From: Devosia sp. FJ2-5-3
GTDB taxonomy: Bacteria > Pseudomonadota > Alphaproteobacteria > Rhizobiales > Devosiaceae
DNA length: 64,000 bases
NCBI RefSeq assembly: GCF_029201545.1
Contig: NZ_CP104007.1
Span: 778,501-842,500 of the forward strand
Reading direction: 5' to 3'
The notes below the pieces were generated by a model. It saw nothing but the letters and a program-made list of their open reading frames with translations. It was not told the DNA's origin and searched no databases. The position numbers and the translations under genes were made by a program. Below are positions 44,069 to 51,903 of this stretch, one piece after another; the stretch's first letter is position 1, and each line of letters begins with the position of its first letter.

Positions 44069-45283
44069 CTACTCCGCGCTATAGCGTTTTGCCATCTCGA
44101 CGATGCGGTGCGCAGCCGCGACCGCCGCCTGATGGTCCTGGGAGTAATTGAGGCGGATGCTGTGCTCGTGCGGCCCGAATTCGGTGCCGGGCGTCACGAT
44201 CACATTGGCCTGCTGGCGCAGCAGCTTGACGAAATCATTGAGGCCGATCGCCAGTTTCGGCAGGGTCGGGAACACATAGCTGCCCGCCTGCGGCGTCCGC
44301 GTCGCCATCCCGGCATCGCGGAAAATGGCCAGCAGATCGTCGCGAATGGCCTCGTGCGCGGCAATGCGCTCGTCGATCCAGCCTTCCGGCTCGTTGAACC
44401 AGGTGCGCAGCACCGCCTGGTTATAGCCGGGGGCACGGAGCGACACGATCGCCTGCAGCTTTTCCATCCGGGCGATGATCTCGGGCGAGCCGAAAGCCAC
44501 GCCCAGCCGGTAGCCGCTGAGCGACTCGGTCTTGGACGGGCCCATGATGGTCAGGATCTTGTTCTCGCTGAGATCGCTAGCGCAGATATGGGCGTAGGAT
44601 TGGCCGCTGTAGCGCAGGCGGGAATAGAGCTGGTCGGCGATGACCGTTGCGTCATATTCCTTGGCGAGGGCGACGATTTGAGCAATCTCGTCGGCCGAAT
44701 AGACAGCCCCGGTGGGATTGTTCGGATTGGAGAAGAGGAACGTCCGCGCCCCGGCCGCGAAGGCCGCGCGCAGCTGCTCGAGATCAAGACCCGCCTGTTC
44801 GTCGGAGCCCAGATAATCCATGCGGATCGGCATGATCTCGCCGCCGAAGAATTCCACCAGCTTGCGGTTGGCGAAATAGTCCGGCTGGACGATGGCAACC
44901 TTGTCGCCGGTCGAAACCGTGGAGGCAACCGCAAGGAACAGCGCGCCCTGCGTGCCGGGCGTGATGATGACGCCGAGATCAGGCGCAATATCGGCGCCGG
45001 TGAAGGCGGAGAGATGGACGGCGAGCTCGGCCCGAATGTCGGCCGAACCGCGATATTCGGTATAGGCCTGCTGGCCACCGGCTTCGACCGCAAGGGTGAA
45101 CGCTTCGAACGATCCCGGAGGGGGCGTAAAGGCGTCGACATCGCCGTGCGAGAAGTCGACGAGCGCGCCGGGCAATGCGTCGCCGCGCACCAGGGCGTTC
45201 AATGCGTCAGCGGCCTGCTGGCGAACCTCCTGGCCCGGTGCATTGTCAATTCCGAGATTCTTGAACTTCGCTTCGACGCTCAA
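44069..45283 (-). CDS. PLP-dependent class I/II aminotransferase
   Basis: The 404-residue fold-type I aminotransferase has the SNPNNPTGAVYS motif, IADQLYSRLRY with the PLP-binding Asp and Tyr, and the Schiff-base Lys in MGPSKTESLSGYRLG. The C-terminal substrate Arg is in HSIRLNY. The aspartate/aromatic aminotransferase branch fits best; the substrate is unknown. It is co-transcribed with the RidA-like gene and ends a leftward run that starts with the dehydratase, with 139 bases between it and the amidohydrolase. Confidence 0.85.
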   Translation of the reverse strand: MSVEAKFKNLGIDNAPGQEVRQQAADALNALVRGDALPGALVDFSHGDVDAFTPPPGSFEAFTLAVEAGGQQAYTEYRGSADIRAELAVHLSAFTGADIAPDLGVIITPGTQGALFLAVASTVSTGDKVAIVQPDYFANRKLVEFFGGEIMPIRMDYLGSDEQAGLDLEQLRAAFAAGARTFLFSNPNNPTGAVYSADEIAQIVALAKEYDATVIADQLYSRLRYSGQSYAHICASDLSENKILTIMGPSKTESLSGYRLGVAFGSPEIIARMEKLQAIVSLRAPGYNQAVLRTWFNEPEGWIDERIAAHEAIRDDLLAIFRDAGMATRTPQAGSYVFPTLPKLAIGLNDFVKLLRQQANVIVTPGTEFGPHEHSIRLNYSQDHQAAVAAAHRIVEMAKRYSAE

Positions 45284-45422
45284 CTTCGTGTTCCCTCATA
45301 GGCGTAATCTTGAAATCAGGTATCCCTTCACCGACGCAGTTGGCAACGGCAGCGGAAGGGCTTTTCGCTGAATTGTCATCGCCTTGCCTGCAGCGGACCT
45401 CACGCTGGGCCGCTCCCCCAGA

Positions 45423-46283
45423 TCAATGCGCGAAATAGAGTGCCTGCGCATTGCCGGCAAAGATCGCCGACTGGTCCCTTTCCGGCACGGCCGAAATGCT
45501 CAATGCGACGAGGTCGTCTTCCTCGGGAACAGCGCCGAAAAGTTCGGTATGCGGCCAATCGCTGGCCCAGAGGAGGCGCTCAGGGTGATGTGCGGACAGC
45601 GCAGCAACCGCCTGGCGATAGCCGTCATAGGTCTGGCTGTCGCGAAGGCGATAGGGCGCGGAAATCTTGGTGTAGACCCGACCGGTGTCCAGCGCCCGGT
45701 CGAGCGCGTCCAGCACCGGGCCGGGTGGATCGAGCGGCATGAAGGCGAGGTGGTCGATGACCCCGGCGATGTCGTGGCGTTCTGTCAGTTCGGCGACCTG
45801 GTCTATGGCCTCGGGCCCAACCTGGAATTGCACATGCCAGCCGAGGGCCCGAATACGCGGGGCCAGATTGGCGAGGGCATCAAATCCCACGCCCGACCTG
45901 TTCCGCAAATTGATGCGAATGCCGCGGACGCCAAGTTCGTCCATTTGCCGCAATTTCGCGTCGCTGGTTTGTGGTGAAATGACCACGATGCCCCGGAGCC
46001 GCTCTCCATGGCGCGCCAGCGCATCGAGCAGAACGCTGTTGTCGAGGCCATAGACGCTCGGCTGAACCAGTACGCCCGTGGCAATGCCAAAACTCTCCGA
46101 CAGCGCCAGCCAGCCATCAATCTCCTCCATGCGCGGCGTATAGCTGCGCGGCGAGGCGAGTGGTGCGTCAGCGGCGAACACATGGAAATGCGTGTCGCAG
46201 GTGCCGATTGGAAGTCTGAGGCCCGTCGCATTGCGCAAAGGGCGGGGCGGCAGGCAAAGGGGAGCCTCGTCCGGATCAGTCAT
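45423..46283 (-). CDS. Amidohydrolase-superfamily lactonase, PDC/galactarolactone type
   Basis: The 286-residue TIM-barrel protein has the metal-site DTHFHVF (about residue 30), NLRNRSG, VIDHLAFMPLD and LLWASDWPHTE near the end. This is the amidohydrolase-2 pattern of 2-pyrone-4,6-dicarboxylate lactonase and D-galactarolactone isomerase. It overlaps the sugar-acid dehydratase gene by 8 bases, so hydrolysis or isomerisation of a sugar-acid lactone is the likely job. Confidence 0.82.
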   Translation of the reverse strand: MTDPDEAPLCLPPRPLRNATGLRLPIGTCDTHFHVFAADAPLASPRSYTPRMEEIDGWLALSESFGIATGVLVQPSVYGLDNSVLLDALARHGERLRGIVVISPQTSDAKLRQMDELGVRGIRINLRNRSGVGFDALANLAPRIRALGWHVQFQVGPEAIDQVAELTERHDIAGVIDHLAFMPLDPPGPVLDALDRALDTGRVYTKISAPYRLRDSQTYDGYRQAVAALSAHHPERLLWASDWPHTELFGAVPEEDDLVALSISAVPERDQSAIFAGNAQALYFAH

Positions 46284-47976
46284 CGCTCGCGGCCATCAGG
46301 AAATCGAAATCCAGTCCGTCATCCGCCTGCGTCACGTGCTGGTCATAGAGCCGGGCGTAGCCGCGCTCAGGTGGGGGTGGTGCGGGGCGCAGGGTGGTCA
46401 TTCGAGCGGCAAATTCCTCCGGCCCGACCAGAAGCTCAAGGCTTCGTGCCGGCACGTCGAGGCGGATCCGGTCGCCGGTCCTTACAATGGCGAGTGGGCC
46501 GCCATCGGCCGATTCCGGCGTAATATGAAGCACGATCGTGCCATAGGCCGTGCCGCTCATGCGGGCGTCCGATATCCGCACCATGTCCTTGACGCCCTGA
46601 CGCGCAAGATGGCGCGGAATGGGGATATAGCCGGCCTCGGGCATGCCGGGCGCGCCTTTGGGGCCTGCATTGCGCAGCACCAGCACGTCGTCCGCGGCAA
46701 TTTCCAAGTCGGGATCTTCGAGGCGCTCGGTCATGTCCTTCACCGAATCGAACACGACGGCGCGCCCTTCATGGACCTGCAGCGCCGGATCGGCCGCTGC
46801 ATGCTTGATGACGGCGCCGCGCGGGGCGAGATTGCCCGAGAGTACGGCAATGCCGCCTCCGGCAGAGATCGGCCTGCCGCGGGGGCGAATGATCTGTTCT
46901 TCGTGGCGCGTGGAGAGGCCGTCCAGTGCATCTCCGATCGTGCCACCAAAAGCGCGTGGAGCGCTGAGGTCCAAAAGGTCGGTTAGCTCCGAAAGCAGCC
47001 GTGGCACGCCGCCGGCTGCGTGGAACTCGCCCATATAGCCGCTGCCCGTCGGCTTGAGATCGACCAGCACGGGTACCTGGCGGCCAATGGTGTCCAACTC
47101 GCCCATGTCGAGCTTCCGGCCGAGCCGGCCATAGATGGCAGCAAGATGCACGACGGCATTGGTGGAGCCGCCTAGGGCCTGCAGGGTGATGAGGCCATTG
47201 CGCAGGGAGGCAGGCGTCAGGACTTCGGCGGTGGTCAGTCCGGTTTCGGTCATGGCCACCGCGGCGCGGCCGGTTTCCTCGGCGAGGCGGAACCGCTCGG
47301 AGGAGGTGGCGGGGGCGGAGCCGGCCATGGGGAGCGCCAGCCCCATGGCTTCGACCAGGGCTGCCATGGTCGATGCGGTGCCCATGACGGTGCAGGTGCC
47401 GACGGAGCTTGCGAGGCGGCCATTGATCTCGGCGATTTCGGCGTCGCCGATGGCATCGGCGCGGAACTGGGCCCAGAGGCGACGACAGTCGGTGCAGGCG
47501 CCAAGGCGCTCCCCGCGGTGGTTGCCGGTGTCCATGGGGCCGGTCGGCAGCACAATCGCCGGTACTTCGCTCGATGCCGCAGCCATCACCTGCGCGGGGA
47601 TGGTCTTGTCGCAGCCCCCGATCAGGATCACCGAATCCATGGGCTGCGCGCGCACCATTTCTTCGGTTTCCATGGCCATCAGATTGCGCAGGAACATCGA
47701 GGTGGGCGAAGCGAAGCTTTCATGGATGGACATGGTGGGAAACACCATGGGCATGCCGCCCGCCAGCATGACGCCGCGCTTGGCCGCCTCGATCAGTTGC
47801 GGCACGTTGCCATGACAGGGATTGTAGTCTGAATAGGTGTTGGCAATGCCCACGATCGGCCGATCCAGCGCGTCGTCGGAATAACCCATTGCCTTGATGA
47901 AAGCCTTGCGCAGGAACAGCGAAAAGTCCTGGTCGCCATAGCTCGTCAATCGTCTGCGAAGCCCACGCGTCACCAT
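46276..47976 (-). CDS. IlvD/Edd-family sugar-acid dehydratase
   Basis: The 566-residue Fe-S dehydratase has the cluster Cys in NPCHGN, GGCDKT and GACTDC, followed by the conserved GGSTNAVVHLAAI and SDARMSGTAYG segments. Length and sequence fit the pentonate/hexonate branch (arabonate, xylonate or similar) rather than IlvD of valine synthesis. It should convert an aldonate to its 2-keto-3-deoxy form. AGGAGGGA lies just before ATG 47976. A GntR-type operator palindrome lies 57 bases upstream; the Gfo/Idh gene is divergent. Confidence 0.87.
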   Translation of the reverse strand: MVTRGLRRRLTSYGDQDFSLFLRKAFIKAMGYSDDALDRPIVGIANTYSDYNPCHGNVPQLIEAAKRGVMLAGGMPMVFPTMSIHESFASPTSMFLRNLMAMETEEMVRAQPMDSVILIGGCDKTIPAQVMAAASSEVPAIVLPTGPMDTGNHRGERLGACTDCRRLWAQFRADAIGDAEIAEINGRLASSVGTCTVMGTASTMAALVEAMGLALPMAGSAPATSSERFRLAEETGRAAVAMTETGLTTAEVLTPASLRNGLITLQALGGSTNAVVHLAAIYGRLGRKLDMGELDTIGRQVPVLVDLKPTGSGYMGEFHAAGGVPRLLSELTDLLDLSAPRAFGGTIGDALDGLSTRHEEQIIRPRGRPISAGGGIAVLSGNLAPRGAVIKHAAADPALQVHEGRAVVFDSVKDMTERLEDPDLEIAADDVLVLRNAGPKGAPGMPEAGYIPIPRHLARQGVKDMVRISDARMSGTAYGTIVLHITPESADGGPLAIVRTGDRIRLDVPARSLELLVGPEEFAARMTTLRPAPPPPERGYARLYDQHVTQADDGLDFDFLMAASDD

Positions 47977-48032
47977 TTCCCTCCTCGCCGCGAAGCTGTG
48001 CGGCCTAGGCCGACATTCCTACAGTCATTTCG

Positions 48033-48047
48033 ATTATTGTCAATAAT
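48033..48047. promoter_or_regulatory. Putative GntR operator between dehydratase and oxidoreductase genes
   Basis: ATTATTG-T-CAATAAT is a perfect 15-base palindrome in the divergent promoter region. It contains TTGTCAATAAT, found again at 51661. A weaker partial copy (TTATTGATAA at 48157) lies 13 bases before the oxidoreductase ATG. The FCD-type GntR protein encoded at 49216 is the natural candidate to bind it; this is inference. Confidence 0.6.
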
Positions 48048-48178
48048 GCGAGATGCTCTTTGTCCGTTGGCAGTTGTGCGAAAGCCCGAAATGCGCATAA
48101 ACTCTGATGGATGATGATCGGCGTCTCTCCGATATGGTTCGAGGGGATGCTCCAAATTATTGATAAGAGGCGGTAGTC

Positions 48179-49180
48179 ATGCGGGTTGGTTTGGTTGGTG
48201 CGGGCTGGGTCACCCAATATCACCTTCCGGCTTGGGCCAATGTCGACGGTGCTGAAGTGGTCGCGATCTGTGATCCCGACCCCATTGCCCTCGGGTCGCG
48301 CGCCAACGCCTTCGGCATTACGGGGCGCTATCCGAGCCTTAAGGACATGCTCGAAAACATCGAGATCGACGCGCTCGACATTGCGACGCCCCGGCGGCTG
48401 CATGCCGCCAATGTCCGACAAGGCGCTGCGCGGGGGCTTGCCATGCTGTGTCAGAAGCCGTTGGGCGTCGATCTTTTTGAGGCCGAGACATTGGTCGCCG
48501 AGATTGGCGATGCGGTGCCTCTCATGGTCCACGAAAACTGGCGCTTCCGCCCTTATTATCGTGAATTGAAGCGTTGGCTCGACGAGGGGGTTGTCGGGGA
48601 GGTCGTTTCCATCCGTCTGGATTTCCACTCGAGCGGCATGATCCCGGGGGCAGATGGGCTTCGGCCGGCCATCGTGCGCCAGCCCTTCTTCCGCAGCGAG
48701 CGGCGGCTTCTGGTGATGGAGGTTCTGATCCACCACCTTGACACGCTACGCTCGCTCTTTGGCGAATTCGACCTTCGATCGGCAAGGCTTGGGCGGAGCA
48801 ATGAGGAGATCGTCGGCGAGGACAGCGCCATATTGAGCCTTGTCCGGCGCGACGATGGCGTGCCGCTCGCCGTGTCGGGCAATCTTGGCGTGCACGGCGC
48901 CCCGGCCGCGCCCATGGACCAGTTGTGGATTTTCGGCTCGAAAGGCACTGTCCATCTCGATGACTCCACCTTGCGGCTCTTTGGGGATCACCCGCGGGAA
49001 ATGAGCTTTGATCCCGGCGCCAGCTATCAGGCGGCCTATGATGGGGCGATCGCCCACTTCGTTTCGTGTCTTCGGGATGGGGCGCGGTTCGAAACCAGTG
49101 CGCCGGACAATCTCGAAACTTTGCGCCTTGTCGAGGCGGCCTATCAGCTGAGCGGATTTAACCCGTCAGGAAGTTTCTGA
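48179..49180 (+). CDS. Gfo/Idh/MocA-family oxidoreductase
   Basis: The 333-residue protein has an N-terminal dinucleotide-binding fold (VGLVGAGWVTQYHLPAW) and the C-terminal alpha/beta domain of the family. Members oxidise or reduce sugars, inositols or their acids with NAD(P). The conserved EKP motif that carries the catalytic Lys reads CQKPLGVD here: the Lys is kept, the Glu replaced by Gln. VHENWRFRPYYRE fits sugar-type members. The gene is divergent from the dehydratase and 35 bases upstream of the GntR gene. Confidence 0.87.
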   Translation: MRVGLVGAGWVTQYHLPAWANVDGAEVVAICDPDPIALGSRANAFGITGRYPSLKDMLENIEIDALDIATPRRLHAANVRQGAARGLAMLCQKPLGVDLFEAETLVAEIGDAVPLMVHENWRFRPYYRELKRWLDEGVVGEVVSIRLDFHSSGMIPGADGLRPAIVRQPFFRSERRLLVMEVLIHHLDTLRSLFGEFDLRSARLGRSNEEIVGEDSAILSLVRRDDGVPLAVSGNLGVHGAPAAPMDQLWIFGSKGTVHLDDSTLRLFGDHPREMSFDPGASYQAAYDGAIAHFVSCLRDGARFETSAPDNLETLRLVEAAYQLSGFNPSGSF

Positions 49181-49215
49181 TAAAGGTGGGGGCAGGACGC
49201 GCGCGAGGCATTGTC

Positions 49216-49872
49216 ATGGCCGACAACATTGAAGACCCCGACCTCGATCACGAGGCCATCGCTCGGGCGCTGGAAGAGGACATAATCTTTGGCCGTCTCG
49301 CGCCGGGCGCGCGGTTGACCGAGGATTCGCTGTTGTCGCGTTTTCCCGTGACGCGGCACTTTGTGCGTCAGGCGCTGGTGCAGCTCGAGCAGGTCGGTAT
49401 CGTCGTGCGCGAGCGCAACAAGGGGGCAACGGTTCGTTCCCTCACGCCTGATGAGGTGCGCCAGATCTATGCCGTGCGCGAACTGGTGCAACGCCAGGCG
49501 GCGCTCTTGATCCCGCTCCCGGCGCCGCGGGCGTTGATTGTCGAATTGCTCGAAATCCATAGGGAGCACGGCGAGCATATCGAAAACGGTTACCTGCGCG
49601 GTGTGCACGACACCAATGACCGTTTTCACCTCAAGTTTTTCGGTGCTTGCGGCAACAAATATCTGGTCCAGACCATCGAGCTCTATATGCGCTACAGCCT
49701 GCCGGTGCGCGCCAATTCCATGGCCGACAGGACGGCGCTCGATATCGCCCACAGCCAGCACAAGCTGATGATCGACATGCTGAGCGGACGCGACAATTGG
49801 CTCCTGTCCCAGCTCTGCGTCGACCATCTGCAGCCTTCGAAGCGTCGTTATATCGACCTGGTCGAGGGATAG
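49216..49872 (+). CDS. GntR-family (FCD) transcriptional regulator
   Basis: The 218-residue protein has an N-terminal winged helix (about 12-75; IIFGRLAPGARLTEDSLLSR and VTRHFVRQALVQLEQVGIV) and a C-terminal FCD effector domain with the metal/ligand-site residues in NDRFHLKFFGAC and AHSQHKLMIDML. FCD regulators usually sense sugar acids or other small carboxylates. It probably controls the flanking dehydratase, oxidoreductase, GH39 and transporter genes through the TTGTC(A/G)ATAA sites. ATG 49216 is chosen; a GTG ten codons upstream is possible. Confidence 0.9.
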   Translation: MADNIEDPDLDHEAIARALEEDIIFGRLAPGARLTEDSLLSRFPVTRHFVRQALVQLEQVGIVVRERNKGATVRSLTPDEVRQIYAVRELVQRQAALLIPLPAPRALIVELLEIHREHGEHIENGYLRGVHDTNDRFHLKFFGACGNKYLVQTIELYMRYSLPVRANSMADRTALDIAHSQHKLMIDMLSGRDNWLLSQLCVDHLQPSKRRYIDLVEG

Positions 49873-49932
49873 CGCTCGCGCGTAAAGCGCGCAGAGTGCC
49901 GTGAGGTCGGCCCCCCCCCCCCCGAGTGTGAA

Positions 49933-49963
49933 GCACCCCGCCGAGGGAGGGTCGGCGAGGTGC
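49933..49963. terminator. Hairpin between convergent GntR and GH39 genes
   Basis: GCACC-C-CGCCGA pairs with TCGGCG-A-GGTGC around a GGGAGGG loop, 11 paired bases with one mismatch. No clear T-run follows in either direction, so termination is tentative. A 13-base C homopolymer lies just left of it at 49911-49923. Confidence 0.4.
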
Positions 49964-49970
49964 AGGCGCA

Positions 49971-51572
49971 TCAATAGTCGATGCGCAGGAGGGAGATACC
50001 CTGACGGGGGAGGTTGGTGGTCAGGGTGACTGCGCCATCGCTGGCGTCTGCAGTGCCGGTTTCAAGAACGGCGAGTTGGCCCGACGCTTCAAGCGTCTTG
50101 AAGTCATCTGCGGAAATGGTCTGCGGTGAGCCCATGGCCTGCCACACGCCGTAGGAATTGGAGTGATCCTTGTCCATGCGGAAATGGGTCAGCTTGTGCT
50201 TGCCCGGGGTCAGGTTCTTGAGGGCGATGGTGACATTGGCGGCGCCCTCGTCCACATCGTCGTCATGGTAATTCCAGACGAGGATGGAAACGCCGGTGTC
50301 GTCGCGCGTGGCCACGGCATTGACGTCCGGCTGTTCGCGCACGCCGTGTTCCATGATGGTCTCTATGTCGACGGCGTGGTCGGACTTTGCCTCGATCCAC
50401 TCGCCCTTGAGCTTGCCGAGCATGCGGAAGCCATTGAGCACTGCCTTGTCGACGCCATTGGTCGCCAGATCGCGGAAGCCGTCATACCAGGGCTGGTCTT
50501 CAAACAGGAATGCCCAGGTCACGGCCCCTTCGATCTCGATCCCGGCGCGCTGGCTCAGCTCATAGGTGCGGATCATGCTCTCGACGACATAGGCACCGTA
50601 AAGCGGTCCGTTGCGATATCCATTCTGGGCGTGGACGCGCGCCGAGCAGGCGGCGCAGCCTTCCGGATCCGATTCTCCGATGACGGTCGGCAGGTGCCGT
50701 AGCGTGGGGAATTCGTTGACGATGGCGAGATTGGCTTCGATATCGCGCAGCTGCTTGTGCAGGCCCATGCGGACATGGTCCTTCCAGATCACCGGATTGC
50801 CCTTGGCGTGGAAGGCGATGAAGTCGATCGGTGAATTGTTGTCGACCACATATTGCAGGAATTCGCGCAGGAATGCCTGGGCTTTCGGGTTGTTGAAGGC
50901 GCCGCAAGTGTGCGGGCCGCCGACGCGGGTGCCAGGCAGGGCCGACTTTATCGCCTTGGCGGTGACGTCGTACATGTCACAGAATTCGCGGACCGTGCCC
51001 TTCCAATAATGGCCGTCCGGTTCGTTCCAGACTTCCCAGGGCCAGGTCAGCACTTTTTCCTCGCCATAGCGGTCTGCGAGATGGCGTGCCCAGGCGTGGA
51101 CGAGGTCGCCCCACTTCTTGAGGTCGTTCGGCGGCATGGCCCAGCCGGTCATGATGCTGGCATAGCGATCCTCGAGCGACCAGGAGTGCCGATAGGGGCC
51201 GGGATCGTCGGAGAGCGCTTCGGGGGTGAACCCGACCTGCACCAGCGGGATATTGCCGGCCTCCACATAGGCGTCGAAAATCTGGTCCATGACAGTCCAG
51301 TCATAGACCGGATTGCCGTTCGCGTCCTCGGTATAGGCGTTGGTGGATCCCCATTTGAGGGCGTATTTCCCGTCGCCGGAGGACAGGAGATTGTGGGTTC
51401 GGATGCGGGGCGGCTCCGGGCTAAGCTCAGTCAGTTCCTTGAGCAGCTTCTTGCCATTGGCCGTGTAGGTATAGTTCGGCTCATCATAGCCGAACCAGTT
51501 CCACAATGGCCTGTATGCTCCTCGGCTGGCGCTCGCGTCGACGTCGATGCGGACGTCATAAGTCGCTGTCAT
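49971..51572 (-). CDS. Glycoside hydrolase family 39-like enzyme (beta-xylosidase type)
   Basis: The 533-residue protein lacks a signal peptide and should work in the cytoplasm. The GH39 barrel shows WNWFGYDEPNYTYT near residue 25 and the acid/base Glu in WPWEVWNEPDG. The likely nucleophile Glu is in VIGESDPEGC, followed by AFLFEDQPWYDGF. A C-terminal beta domain follows from about 420. GH39 enzymes are mostly beta-xylosidases, with iduronidases as relatives. Divergence from an oligomer importer suggests it cleaves imported xylo- or similar oligosaccharides. Confidence 0.87.
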   Translation of the reverse strand: MTATYDVRIDVDASASRGAYRPLWNWFGYDEPNYTYTANGKKLLKELTELSPEPPRIRTHNLLSSGDGKYALKWGSTNAYTEDANGNPVYDWTVMDQIFDAYVEAGNIPLVQVGFTPEALSDDPGPYRHSWSLEDRYASIMTGWAMPPNDLKKWGDLVHAWARHLADRYGEEKVLTWPWEVWNEPDGHYWKGTVREFCDMYDVTAKAIKSALPGTRVGGPHTCGAFNNPKAQAFLREFLQYVVDNNSPIDFIAFHAKGNPVIWKDHVRMGLHKQLRDIEANLAIVNEFPTLRHLPTVIGESDPEGCAACSARVHAQNGYRNGPLYGAYVVESMIRTYELSQRAGIEIEGAVTWAFLFEDQPWYDGFRDLATNGVDKAVLNGFRMLGKLKGEWIEAKSDHAVDIETIMEHGVREQPDVNAVATRDDTGVSILVWNYHDDDVDEGAANVTIALKNLTPGKHKLTHFRMDKDHSNSYGVWQAMGSPQTISADDFKTLEASGQLAVLETGTADASDGAVTLTTNLPRQGISLLRIDY

Positions 51573-51660
51573 CTATACTCTCCACCCTCATTTTATGCAT
51601 GGAAGCGAACGCAGGCAGATCGCTGCGATCGTCGATACCAGCCTACCTCAACTGGTCATC

Positions 51661-51779
51661 TTGTCAATAATAGGGGGTGATATTGCGGAGGTCTATCCGA
51701 GAAATCCTGATAAAACTCCGAATGACCCTGTCGCTTTGTCGATAATCCTGTTGCCCTTTCCTGCAAAATTGTCGATAAA
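51661..51779. promoter_or_regulatory. Three TTGTC(A/G)ATAA sites in the GH39-transporter divergent promoter
   Basis: TTGTCAATAAT at 51661, TTGTCGATAAT at 51736 and TTGTCGATAAA at 51769 stand in the same orientation; the last two are 33 bases apart, about three helical turns. The first equals the core of the palindrome at 48033-48047. They are the likely sites of the GntR regulator at 49216. Apart from these, 51573-51903 has only leader sequence, ending in GAGGAGG before the transporter gene ATG. Confidence 0.6.
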
Positions 51780-51903
51780 GACCGTGTACAGAAGCTGCCG
51801 AGGGGGGAAACGCGGCGCTGTCAGAAACTGAGGAGGCGACAAAGCCGGGCGCAAAGCTCGGCAAGGTCGCTGTCCGCTTTTGCGGGCATGAGGAGGAAAG
51901 ACC

